64,000 nt of DNA from Ophiosphaerella korrae. Lineage: Eukaryota > Ascomycota > Dothideomycetes > Pleosporales > Phaeosphaeriaceae. Of the stretch, positions 41,533 to 52,101 are shown piece after piece (position 1 is the stretch's first letter; each line of letters begins with the position of its first letter). The stretch spans positions 558,001 through 622,000 of the forward strand of contig JALNQF010000001.1 of NCBI GenBank assembly GCA_028456385.1. Reading direction: 5' to 3'. A program made the translations under genes and the position numbers. Below the pieces are notes generated by a model. It was not told the DNA's origin. It was given only the letters and a program-made list of their open reading frames with translations, and ran no database searches.

Positions 41533-42227
41533 ATGCTCGGAATAAACTATGAAAGCAGTGACGAGGAAGACACCGCGCCTCACAGCAAGGCAGATGTAAG
41601 CCACCGCGACGTAAAAGAAGGACCTTGATAGCTACTAATATTGAGTTGACAAACACGCTTACACAAGTTGCGCCTGCACCGTCAATTCCTTCTCGGCCTG
41701 CGCACCTTGAACAGCCTGCAAATGCCATCGCAGCGGCCAATGGCCCCTCACAGGGCCCAACAGTGCCGCCGCCGCCGCCGCCAGACCAAGGACCCATCGA
41801 CAGCCCACCACCAGGCTCCCCATACACATCCAATCGCACCATAGTACAGAAGCTAACTCTGCCTACCGTACCTAACTTCGATATACCGCCTTCGCCACCC
41901 GGGTCACCACCCCAAAAAGCTACCAAAAAGTTCGCACAATTTCTAGAACTAAAGAAAAAGGGCCAGCATTTCAATCAACGACTAGAAGGCTCATCGGTTC
42001 TGCGAGATCCAGGGCACCTGTCAAAGTTACTAGATTTCGCAGCTATCAGCGAGGAGGAACAATATATGTCAACACTTTCAAAGGAGGTTGCCGTCCCAGT
42101 CGTGTTCTCGGAATGGGCATATGTGGATCAATTAAGGGCATCACAGAAGCAAATTTCGAAAGCAAAGGGCCAACAAAAGTCAAAAATACCGCGGGAAGCA
42201 ATCGACTTCGTACCCGGGTCCAAATGA
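41533..42227 (+). CDS. HCNGP/SAP30BP-type protein
   Basis: Nuclear protein of the HCNGP family, related to human SAP30-binding protein (transcription/splicing-linked). The first exon encodes MLGINYESSDEEDTAPHSKA, the usual acidic start. The main exon has a Pro-rich segment (VPPPPPPDQGPIDSPPPG) and then the HCNGP domain: KFAQFLELKKKGQHFNQRLE, LRDPGHLSKLLDFAAISEEE, and YMSTL...VVFSEWAYVDQLRASQK. The only in-frame join I find is 41533-41595 with 41646-42227 (214 residues): donor GTAAGC at 41596 and acceptor TTGAG at 41645. That acceptor is only about 8 bases past a perfect TACTAAT. The more distant ACAAG acceptor (41667) is out of frame with this donor, so the junction is uncertain. Confidence 0.82.
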
Positions 42228-42629
42228 TAGCAAACGCACTATAAACATGCATTCGCTTGGAATCATCGTTGGAATTGTCTCTGCGTGGCTCTGATCCTGA
42301 GAAGTATGCAGATTACTTTTCGCATGCATCCAGAAACACTGGAATTGATGTCCTCACCATAAGATGAACCCTTTTTTACGCGATTCTAAATAAAAGCATG
42401 GCGTTCTCGATTGCCACTATGGTAAAACTATTTTCCAATTTAACGTTGCCGCTAACAACAGCGGGTCAACCTCATGACTTCCCCACTCAGTAGGGCCTCG
42501 GCTCATTCGGTTATATATGATAAACTGTAAAGTCATCAAGTAGTCCAAGTGTTTGAACGACGGCTACAATATACCTTCAAGACCACCTATCGCTGCTTAC
42601 TGAACAAATCCCTGATATTTTCAGGCTTG
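42228..42629. other. Intergenic region
   Basis: 0.4 kb between two + strand genes. AT-rich, with no gene seen. A TTTTCAG acceptor-like string just before 42624 could end a 5'-UTR intron of the GST gene. Confidence 0.4.
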
Positions 42630-43477
42630 ATGGTCGCCATGACACAACCTAAAATTACCCTCTATGTCGACATCGTTTCGCCTTTTGTTTACATAGCCTT
42701 CTACCTGCTGAAGAATTCTCCAGCCTTTAAACTTTGCAAGGTTGACTATATTCCTATCTTCTTGGGAGGATTGATGCACGCATGTGGCAACAGGGCCCCA
42801 ATCACGATTAAGAGTAAGTTATGTTGACATAGTAAACCATGATTGTTCTAACTTCTTGAAGACAAAGACAAGTGTAAGATACAGTCAAATCATGAAGGTC
42901 ATACAACTAGTATATTAATCTAGTAGTTTTCCTTTAGGGATTAACGAGGAACGTATCCGCTGGGCCAAGTACTTCGACATACCCATTTCCCAGACTGCAC
43001 CTCCCGGGTTTCCCACCAATACCCTCTCTATTCAACGTACTCTGGTTGCACTATCACTCTCGCACCCACAGCTGATACCTCAGGCATTGTCTCTATTCTG
43101 GGAGAATCTTTGGGTTCACTTTAATGATCCAACAAAGCCTGAGAACATGCAGGCAATCATAAGGACTGTCGTTGGAAGCGATGAAGAGGCCAAAAAAGTC
43201 ATTGACAGGACGAAGAGCGATGAGGTGAAGAAGCTTTTGAGCGAGAATACAGATAAGGCCTTCAAGGATGGGGCATTTGGCTTACCGTGGTTTGTCGGTG
43301 AGTTCCTACGTTTCTATGTCGACCTTGTTATAGAAAAGCAATTGCTGACGGAATATCACAGCAACAAACGCAAAGGGTCAAACGGAAAGCTACTGGGGTG
43401 TTGACCACATTGGGCAGTTGTGTGAGCATTTAGCACTGGAGAGACCTGCAGGCAAGGGTTGGCGGGCTTTGCTCTAG
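42630..43477 (+). CDS. Glutathione S-transferase kappa (DsbA-like fold)
   Basis: Kappa-class GST/2-hydroxychromene-2-carboxylate isomerase family; in fungi probably peroxisomal, mitochondrial or cytosolic glutathione-dependent detoxification. Exons 42630-42813, 42862-42873, 42938-43297 and 43362-43477 give 223 residues. The second exon is only 12 nt; with its neighbours it encodes ITIKNKDKWINEERIRWAKY, which matches the family (NKDKW after the GNRAPI loop). DIVSPFVYIAFYLLKNSP carries the active-site Ser-Pro. FKDGAFGLPWFVATNAKG and ESYWGVDHIGQ form the conserved C-terminal part, joined across the last intron. Met 42630 and Met 42639 are both possible starts; MTQPKITLYVD is nearer the usual family start. 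All introns are 48-64 nt. Confidence 0.9.
42862..42873 (+). other. 12-nt microexon of the GST kappa gene
   Basis: This exon is flanked by TTGAAG upstream and GTAAGA downstream. It completes Asn, encodes Lys-Asp-Lys and starts a Trp codon that is finished in the next exon. Without it the NKDKW motif is lost and the flanking exons still join in frame but shortened by four residues. Confidence 0.8.
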
Positions 43478-44366
43478 ATCATGCCTCAGCATTGCATCTC
43501 TATACATTTGGGGCCGCAATGTGTATAATGCTATGGACGTACTAGTATCTATGAAAAAGATTTTTTTTTCCCATTACTGCACGCTTGAAATCGTATTAAT
43601 TTTCTACTCTGACAGCTAGCTAGATCGATGTCTGCAAACACACCACAAGTTAGGGTTATTTGCAAATGTGCACCAGTCACGACCTAAGTAGTTTACTTCT
43701 GAATTTTAGTACACCCGTTCATAAGTTTCCAAATGTAGATGCGATAGTATAAGTGAGTTATTCACACTGATATAAAATCAAGTGCGGTTTCTGCTTTAGG
43801 TAGCTTGGACGAGGTTGCTCTCCAGCACACGCGTAACATGGCTACTACCATCGACAATAATCACATCGGAACGACGTGCACATAGATATGTGATTCACCT
43901 AGGTGCGTGACCGGTACCTTTACAGCCCAATGACTGGGGCGTACGCGCGGGCTAGGTACAATGATAAAAGGTGAATCTTGACACCCTAGCTTCGAATGAT
44001 TTACACGGCGCCGCTGGTACGGTATAGAAAAATGTTATTGTCAGAGTGCACCAAGATGTACCCTTCGACCCTCAGCAGAGACGCACCTATGCACTAGCGA
44101 TCAATCGTATGACCATCCCGTAAAACTAGATTGTGTGACAACAAACTATTGTTAATTCACTAGCAGCAAGTAACCGAGTTTTATCCTACGTTATGCTTAC
44201 AACACATAGCGCCCAGGCAACAGGCCCCTGCGGCAGTGAATGCTTGCTTGCACTATTTCCTCGAGGACTATTTACGATAGGCATCCCGCTCTGACCCACA
44301 CAATTTTTGCACTGAACTTTCTATTTTATATACTCTTCGATACAATCCCCAATCCGCCAGTCAGAG
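43478..44366. other. Intergenic region
   Basis: 0.9 kb between the GST gene and the DUF6604 gene, both +. AT-rich, with a T run near 43559-43569. No gene, RNA or repeat was recognised. Confidence 0.45.
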
Positions 44367-47300
44367 ATGGAGTACTACCAACGCAATGAATTACCCGAGG
44401 CAGTCAAGCGCTACAAAGCATATACCGACTCGTTCCAAGAGTGGCTCATCAAGACAGCAGTCAATCGCAATATTGAGTATGCCACCCAGATTACCGAACA
44501 AGCCAAGAAAAAGAAGGTCAAAAAACCCACAAAGATGTCGATACAGCAGCAACAGTGCCTGGTTGATGCCATCGCTGAAACCAATCAACCTCTAGTCGAT
44601 ACCTCTGGGATTCGAGATCTCGATGATGCGCTCCGGCTACGAAAAGAGGTATCATATCATCACAGAATCAACCAGACGATTGACGCTGGTCACACATTCT
44701 ACAACAGTACATTGGCGGGCGCGAAGGCTAAATTACAGGGCCTGATGACATTGATCCCAATAACACTCAAAGGTCATGAGCTTAAAGACGAAATGTCTAA
44801 TCATATATTCATTCACTTTGCCCGGATTGAGTCCGAAGAGCCCGAAGAGTCGGATGAGGAGGTACAGACGCATTCGTTTGAAGAGCCCAAGGGTTTCGGA
44901 TTACGAGCGAAGGGTGAGAAGGTTCCACCGACGTCAGAGAATCACCCAAATGAGATTCCTCTGACCATACACGAGATACGTTTGAAGCAAAAATTTCTCA
45001 CACTCTGTTTTCTGTACGATTTTAACCGCATACGGGGCGTCGTCCGAGACATTTGGATGCAGTATCGTGGTGGCTCGGTCAACATTATCACCGCAGCGTT
45101 GGTAACAGATCTTGCCATGGACCATATCCGACAAAGTGTTCTTGCGCTTGTAGAAGAATTGACCGAAATCAATGAGGAGGGGTCAACACTTGCAGAAATC
45201 GTCAAGAATGTGTATCACGCAATTCCTTCTGGATTAATACAACCCCAACTTTCTAGCCAGTCTTTACGTCATCTTTTTTGCGTAGATTCAATCGATCAAA
45301 TCGACGCGTATCTTGCGACTGGGGATCCAAGCCAGCACAGTTCATCGGCATCGACGAAGTCGAACCATCCATTTATGGGGTTCCTCTATTTCTACGACGG
45401 CATACGACAAAAAAATACGCTTCCCATATGGGATAACTTTACGCAAGATATGATGCGACATGTCAACACTGCAAAAGATTGGCTGCCATTCGGATTTCAG
45501 GTCCTGATAGACGTTTCAGAGATTGTGAGAGACGATTATCGTAAAATATACACCCACGTGACGGAGCACGCGATGGACCTTGCTAAACTCATGCGTCAAC
45601 ATGTCGAATATGAAGACCATATGTGGGCCATCGGAAAAAAGCCTGACTACATGTCTGCAGGGGATACGAAGTTCAGTAACGTTTTTCTCTCCCCTCTTGA
45701 GGCACTACTTGAATGGATTCAAGAGCTTCTAAAACCCAGAAGTGCACAGGCCGCGAGCTCTACTTTCTCTATCGATGTTTTTGTTACTGTTCATTCCACA
45801 TTGGCAGGGCTAGCTATGTATCACTACAACCGAGTTTATCACAGCACGTCTATTATGAAAGCTAGATGGTTTTTGACTTGTCTCTGTCATCTTTACAATG
45901 CTGCTAGACAAGTCGGTGGCCTAGAGTTGGCCTGGCCGGACTTAGAATATGTCATACAAATGCAAGGCACACACCGCATCTACGCCAGTGACCCCCCAAC
46001 GCAACTAAATGATTTCTACCAACGCTTTCTTCTAGGTACGGGGAGTTCGGCTTGCTACATGGCTGCAGATTTCGTATCTAGGAGTAGAACAATCCCCAAA
46101 TCGCAACTGCGTGGAAAACACGGCTTCGTGGCCCACTTCCCTCTTGAGGCCAAAATTCGAGAATATTATGGCCCTGACCGTAAGAATGAACGCTGGCTAA
46201 AGCGCCACGCGATCTTCAACTACCTTCATGTGCTTGAACAGAACTCCGAGGGACGGCCAAACGACATAGAAGAACATACAGCAGCCAGCGGCAAGCTTGA
46301 GCAGCTTCAAGAAACCTTCTCTGCATTGGCCAACAGAATTGCTCGCCCGAAGTCAAAGGCAGCAAGGAAGAATCCATCGAGAATATCAGTACCAAACTTT
46401 GCTAAAATGGACGATACCCATGCTCCCCTTCTCCAACGTATGGTATCGGAGCTTCAAGCGCACGAACTACATAGCAATTTCGATTACCTCTCTCTCTATA
46501 GGCGGGGATTTGAGCTCGCACTTAAGATACGGACTGAAGTGCTCTTTGACGATAACGCGCAAATCGCCAGACGCGGCAACTTGGACAAAGATCCAGCTCC
46601 CGAAAATTTCACCCTCATTGCAGAACTATTGCATGGTCTCAGAATCAAACCTAAGAGCAGCAAGATTGCAGAAACACAAGACGAAGTCTCTACTGAGGTT
46701 GTTCCCTTGGACCAAATCAAAAGAATTGCTAAGATCATGGCAGGGTTCATTGAGGAAGAAGGCAGTGCAGAACTTGATCGTGCAGGACTACGCCTGAATT
46801 GCGGGTGGGATAGTCTCAAGACCTCGTATGACGAGGAAACTGAGCTTCAGAAGTTGAAAGAAGACAGAGAAGCCCGAGACGCTGCCACCAAGGCCACCAT
46901 GGATCGTTCTCTCACTGACGAAGATGATTCATTTGACCCCGGTGATTTCCCGATTTCTTCTACGGCAATCCCTCACGAATTCGATGGATTTTCGGGATTT
47001 TCGGGATTTTTGGTAGAAGAAGAAAAAGATATAAGTTCTAATGATGCGTCTCTCGAATGTGCTGAATCACTTTCAGCGTGCACGTTGAGGCCCACCTCGG
47101 AGCCGAACCTTTATCAAGCTTATGTGACAGACGAAAATCAAGAGGTCATTGGCTGTGTCGAAGAGTTGGAGGCTGGAATATATTCCAAAGGGTATGATAA
47201 AGGGCAAGGTAATACAAGTACATAACGCTTTGCTTGAGTATGATTGTTAACCCATAAAAGCAGAAAACCAAGAGTCTGAATCAGCTAAAGCAATTAAAAG

Positions 47301-48003
47301 GCGTTTTGATTGCGGAAGCGTAGCAGACCTAACGAACAGCGACAATACCTCCAAGTCTCATAAGAAGGTACACGACCATGAGCCAGAACCTGTAGGCAAA
47401 GCAACTGTAGGCGGCTTGAAGCGCAAATACGTTCCGCAGCTTACAGACTTTTGGGGTACCGGTCCTGCTTATTATGACTTATTTCTTCGGAAGGGCACAG
47501 GTAAAGTTTTCCAGCAATTTTAAAACGACTTCATAGTAACTTCTGCAGACATAGAAAAGCACAAGTACGACGACGACGCCGGATATAAGCAAGTATACCT
47601 TTCCTCGAAAACGAGTCATATTAGCAAGCCAAAAGGCATCTTCCACCGACTCACCTTCACCAGCACCGCCTCTCGCAAGCGTTCCGCCCTCATCAGCCGC
47701 ACATCAACCACTGCTCGGTTGGCGTTCTCTCGTCACCGCACAGGTTTCCCACACCGCCTTGCCGGCCATGCTAAGAAGCATTCCGTGTTGTTGAAATGCC
47801 ACCACTTGTGTGCAATGGCACGCGCATTGCTTGGCCAAGAAACGGGTTTCCATCGCCGACTCCGCATAGCAAGGAACATTCTCCTTGAAACCACGAACCG
47901 AACGACGCACGACTTTCACACAACGTGGGGCCTGGTGTCTGTATGCGAGCCTCGCGCATCCAGTCAGCTTACGGAATGGGAGTCAGATGAGGATCTCCAC
48001 TGA
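44367..48003 (+). CDS. Large DUF6604-type fungal protein
   Basis: Exons 44367-47208, 47264-47500 and 47549-48003 give 1177 residues; introns of 55 and 48 nt are GT..AG, both phase 1. The N-terminal 250 residues resemble the fungal DUF6604 domain: YYQRNELPEAVKRYKAYTDS, FQEWLIKTA, a basic KKKKVKKPTK stretch and a helical part ending in an acidic loop (EEPEESDEEV). The middle is mostly alpha-helical with no catalytic motif I know. A tandem GFSGFSGF lies near 46985-47010. The part coded by exons 2 and 3 is unlike the rest: Lys/Arg-rich, with GLKRKYVPQLTDFWG and then many Arg/His/Thr residues (RTSTTARLAFSRHRTG). The third exon may be wrongly extended; stopping before it is possible. Function unknown; no membrane segment or signal peptide. 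Confidence 0.78.
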
Positions 48004-48282
48004 GGCGATATTTGCACAGTGGATCTCCATAGCGAGGGGGATTCACATGCATGAAGCGGTCAGCGCACAAAGTAATATGCAACTTGCACCGTTTTTTCTC
48101 CTGCCATTGGCACATTCATGTACATTAGCATGTAATCCAACACTGCCCGCCTTTTCCTTCTAAATGTATCAGACTTGTCAGCTACACCGCTACGGCTATC
48201 ACCTCCAACATGACCCTATCAAGACATGATCAGCGTTGGGTAAATACGTACCTAGGTAGCATGCCAGGGGCAATACAATCAC

Positions 48283-48303
48283 AAAAAAAAAAAAAAAAAA
48301 AAA
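48283..48303. repeat. Poly-A run (21 bases)
   Basis: Uninterrupted A homopolymer. It may be the tail of an old retroelement or pseudogene insertion, but no element body is recognisable. Confidence 0.9.
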
Positions 48304-48685
48304 GCCCTGTCCCCTGGAGTCTGTTCAACGGCTCTGCATAGACTAGTGTAGTTACACCTCCCACCCCCCTCCCCCCCCGTGACAAACGATGCATGTGTGC
48401 CAGAGGCGAGGTGGTAGATGCGATGAGGATCCGATTACTTTATTTGAGTTAGCTCTCCCGGCTTTCCGCTGAGTGTGACAGGCTCAAGTACACGAGCTTA
48501 TTGGCCAGCGGACATTAAACCTTATGACAGCCGCCGTTCTGCTCCGCTGGGGCTCAGAACAAAGAATCAGTAGACTATCCGCAAGGGTTGGGAGCGGAGA
48601 TTCAATAGTGTGTTTCGTAAGTTGACGCGTAAGGAAAACCGTACACACCCTGGGTCTCCATAACCGGCCTGTCTTGGTCTTGGCC

Positions 48686-48709
48686 TTTTTTTTTTTTTTT
48701 TTTTTTTTT
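48686..48709. repeat. Poly-T run (24 bases)
   Basis: Uninterrupted T homopolymer, about 380 bases to the right of the A run and in opposite sense. Confidence 0.9.
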
Positions 48710-49310
48710 GTGCGCATAATTTGCAAGGCGAATCGCCACGAGAGTAACTTCTGGAATACATGTTGCATGCAAAGCTCGCTTGATTGGGGACCCAGCCTCA
48801 ATACCTAATCTGCCAAGCTTCCCTCTTTCTCGCCTCCCGGTGCTGCCCAGTCATCTGGTTAAGCGCCCGCGTTGACCCCTGGTCCCTGTCAGCTTCGCCA
48901 GTGGAAGCGGACTCGCCAATGTGATTGGACAAGCTAAGACCGGAACTAAAGGCGGGAGGTAACAGAGCGTTGGGATGCCCTGTTTCTTTCCACACCAGGA
49001 CGCAGGTCGGGGCGTGCGGGAGGAAAACCATAGCCATTTGAACGGCGAATGAAGAGGGATGGTGGGTTGGTGGAGGCAAGGGGCGGCGGAGACGAGTGAC
49101 TTGTGATGTATTGGAAATCAGCGGATGGGTTTGGTGAGCGCGGGTAGGTAGATTGTTGGTGGCCGGTCGGCCTAGATGCAAAGACAAGATGCATGCAGTG
49201 GGCCGGTCACATGGCGGTCGCAGGGCGCTTCGGAGGCTTGTCTTTGGATCACTGTTGGTGCTGCAGGCTCGTAGCAGAGGTATCACCCAAGCAATATGAT
49301 TATCATGATA

Positions 49311-49679
49311 TCAATCTTCGTCAACACGAGAGGAAAAAGTAGTCAAAATGTTCAAGTAGATATAATATCTTTGAAATTTGCTTCGTGGTAGAGGTCTAGA
49401 GTTTGCAAGGTCTAGTCCGTTGAATACCACGCTCACGAGGTACCATAACTCGCAGGGTTCTTTTACCGCCCGGTTAGATACTCCGCACGCACCAACCTGC
49501 TCGCCGTTCACACTTTCTCGTGCAGGCAATCTCCATCTCCAATCATTCGTAAAATAAAGGCAAGCAATCTCCATGCTCCCACCAATAAACACCACAAGCG
49601 CCGGCGCAAACCACCCAAAGGGCGTTCGCATAGTAGAAATGATATTTGCATTCCAGTAAAGGTTTTCCGCGCCGTACAT
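49311..49679 (-). CDS. Putative small single-pass membrane protein
   Basis: From ATG 49679 the frame reads MYGAENLYWNANIISTMRTP, then one clear hydrophobic helix (FGWFAPALVVFIGGSMEIAC), then LYFTNDWRWRLPARESVNG. This first 65-70 residues look like a real small membrane protein. The remainder to the stop at 49311 is less protein-like; a possible donor (CAG|GTTGGT near 49495) suggests the true C-terminus may lie in another exon or be shorter. The open frame continues a little upstream to 49715. I do not recognise the family. It has no close neighbour on its strand except the Ser/Pro-rich gene upstream. Confidence 0.45.
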   Translation of the reverse strand: MYGAENLYWNANIISTMRTPFGWFAPALVVFIGGSMEIACLYFTNDWRWRLPARESVNGEQVGACGVSNRAVKEPCELWYLVSVVFNGLDLANSRPLPRSKFQRYYIYLNILTTFSSRVDED

Positions 49680-50089
49680 GGTATCAAGCCAAGATGTCAT
49701 GAGAGAACAACGCAACCATAAGTCGTTCCTCTAAGAGTTAGATAAGTAAACAAAGGAAATGATGATGAGTAGCAGTAGCAGTAGCAGCAGCAGCAGCAGC
49801 AGCAGTAGTTTAGTGTGCCACGATCGTGGTGGGCAAGGATGTCGTAGAAGGGCAGTCGAGTGGAAGCATGCGATCGAGTCGCCAGGACCCGAGAATTAAG
49901 TTGATTGGCCGGGTAAGTGGTCAAGATCGTAAGGGGCGACTGGATGAGAAGGCAGTGGAGCTAGGCGAGGTGATGGGCGCCTCCAAGGTCGGAATAGAGA
50001 TCGTGGGGTAGTACACAGCGGTTGCGTAACCACACATGCTTGATCCATACGTAGTCCCAAACGGGCGAGTCGCGTGATAGACTAATGGC
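49680..50089. other. Intergenic region with microsatellite
   Basis: 0.4 kb. It contains the CAG/TAG trinucleotide repeat and otherwise nothing I recognise. The Cys-rich frame read through the repeat on the minus strand is an artefact. Confidence 0.5.
49770..49808. repeat. Trinucleotide microsatellite (AGC/AGT)n
   Basis: About 13 trinucleotide units, AGCAGT alternating at the edges and pure AGC in the middle. Likely length-polymorphic. Confidence 0.9.
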
Positions 50090-50854
50090 TCATTCTTCGA
50101 TTTTTCTCCGCTTGCCGCGCGGTGCTGGGTCGATTTGGGGGAAACCTGGCGCTTTTGTGTCGACTGGCGTTGAGTGATAAGTCACTGTGCGAGTGACCAC
50201 TTCTCGTACACTTACGCGCCTGGATCGGCCAGTCTTCTTTTCTGGATTCCGCGTCTTTGGCGAGACAGCGGAATGTGGTGATTGAATTGACTTGGCGCTT
50301 GCTGGTGACCGTACTCCGGCAGGCGAATAGGGCGACTGGGGAATGTAGAGGCGGGGTGTCCGCGCTGATGCTGGGCGTGTGAAGGGGGATGGTGGGGGGA
50401 TGGAGACGATGTGAAGCTTAGTGGGAGGGGCAGACTGGGGCGGCTCGCATCTGGACTCATCCTTGGGGTCATCTTTGGAAGGATCACATCGGCTGCAGCT
50501 GCTGGACCGCGAGGTGGCTGGCGATTCCTTGTCTGCTGGGGCGGATGTTGAAGTGAAGGAAGCACTTGAGGCAGCTGAAGTCAGTGAGGTTGGCCGGCTT
50601 CCCTCAAATACGAAGCGCGAGCTGGTGCCTGTGGACATTGGGCTGGTCAGAACGGGCGACAGGTTCTTGAGGAACTCCAGGTAGGCGGTTGGAGGGGTAA
50701 TGGGCGTCTTAAGGTCGTCATTTTCCCGTTTGATGTTGGCAAAGATGGGCGTGGTTGCCGAGTGGACCATGGGCGACCGAAGCTCCGAGGGGTAGGTAGC
50801 AGACAGAGGCGTCTTGAGGGTGGACAGGGCCGGCTTCGCATCCGTAGTGGCCAT
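50090..50854 (-). CDS. Ser/Pro-rich basic protein, unknown function
   Basis: A single exon from ATG 50854 gives 254 residues; the frame is open upstream, but MATTDAKPALSTLKTPLSAT looks like the natural start. An ordered block comes early: IFANIKRENDDLKTPITPPT then AYLEFLKNLSPVLTSPM. The rest is low complexity, rich in Ser, Pro and Thr with many SP/TP sites, a Cys-containing patch (SSSCSRCDPSKDD), and a basic end (PRGKRRKIEE) that could be a nuclear signal. A conserved stretch GRSRRVSVREVVTRTVTYHS stands near the C-terminus. I recognise the style of a fungal conserved hypothetical nuclear protein but no named family. Many potential proline-directed phosphorylation sites. Confidence 0.7.
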   Translation of the reverse strand: MATTDAKPALSTLKTPLSATYPSELRSPMVHSATTPIFANIKRENDDLKTPITPPTAYLEFLKNLSPVLTSPMSTGTSSRFVFEGSRPTSLTSAASSASFTSTSAPADKESPATSRSSSCSRCDPSKDDPKDESRCEPPQSAPPTKLHIVSIPPPSPFTRPASARTPRLYIPQSPYSPAGVRSPASAKSIQSPHSAVSPKTRNPEKKTGRSRRVSVREVVTRTVTYHSTPVDTKAPGFPQIDPAPRGKRRKIEE

Positions 50855-52101
50855 GGTGAGGTGGTGACGGGGGGTGATGGTGCAGGCTCGTGACTTGGAC
50901 TGCTGTCGAGACCCGCTTGGGGAACGTCGTCGTCGTTGTGGAAGACGGACGAACAAACAGGTACTGTTGGCGGCGGTGGGAGAGAGGCAGTGTTTATTGT
51001 AGCGCTTGATGTACTCGCAGCACTAGCAGGTGGCCGCGGATTTGTTGTTGGCTGCTGAATGGGTCGTTCCTTGCTAAAAATATGCGGGTGCTCTGCACTC
51101 TCAGGCGCGTAGCAGCGATCGTCTGTGCGCAGCGCTTACAGTCTGCCTGCTCCTCACCCGCAGCAATTGGTCGAATATGAATGAAACAACAATGTGACCG
51201 GTCGGCGGCCCCTGCAGGGTCTGCGGGCGCAGGCCGTCGTTATAGCTGCTGATTCGACGAGCGGCCTCGGGTGTGCGCTGCGTCGCCTTGTCGTGCGGGA
51301 GGCTGCGAAGTGCAAATACGGGCTAAGCAGAACCAGGAGGCTCGTAACCTGGCGGGCAAACGTGGCAACCCAGTCGAAACCTACGTCTGCTGTCCGTGAG
51401 GAGATGAAACCTGAGACGAGCTGATGAGACGCTCGCGTCAGAATGCGAAGTGGTAGTAGTCTACTCGTGAAGGGGATGGAAATAGATCGAAGCAGCAGTG
51501 CTGTGCATCTGACTTCGTAGAGAACAAGCTCACTTTATGTCTCGTTCTGCAACCGCTGTCTTATTCTCTACGCTGCTTGGACGTGTCGCGCGCTTCCGTT
51601 CATACCTTGCCCCCGCGGCCTGGCCACTCAATGCCATCTCACGACCACCTTTCTCTGGTTCGCCGCTGACCGCGCGCCTCATAACACCAACGCTTCGGCC
51701 TGCTCCAGACACAGGCCGTGCGGAAGGTGGCTGCTACTACATTCCTCACAGGTCACGGAACTTCCGAGCCTGCTTCCATGAAACTTCACTGACCAGCGCT
51801 TACACTGATCCCACCCGTTCATTATCGTTGTCATTTGTCTTGGCTAAATGAGCCGCTATTCTGCTTCGTGACCTTCCATAATCTGTTTTAGGTTTGTCGT
51901 ACTGTGGCCGTGGGTCGACCAATCGCCCTCCACTCCAACACGGCAGCCGAAGCCACGCGCAGAACTACCAAAAGCTGGTAAGAGCCGAAGGATACCATGT
52001 TCCATGGTACCGTAGTAACATCTGCCACGATACAAACGGGGCGTCCAGCTTTCGTCGTGCCTCACCACTGCATCCAGTAACAAGATTTCCTGAGCTAGGT
52101 C
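50855..52101. other. Intergenic region
   Basis: 1.25 kb upstream of the Ser/Pro-rich gene and downstream of the molybdenum cofactor sulfurase. GC-rich with short frames on both strands (51194-51424, 51537-51851) that show no domain. Nothing else seen. Confidence 0.45.

Larger units (their letters stand above)
48004..49310. other. Gene-free region with long homopolymers
   Basis: 1.3 kb without a supportable gene. It contains a 21-base A run, a C-rich tract (48361-48379) and a 24-base T run. Minus-strand frames at 48484-48801 and 48798-49286 read straight through low complexity and have no domain. Confidence 0.5.

Noticed and set aside
49697..49924. Cys/Tyr-repeat frame on the minus strand
   Set aside because: It is simply translation of the AGC/AGT microsatellite.
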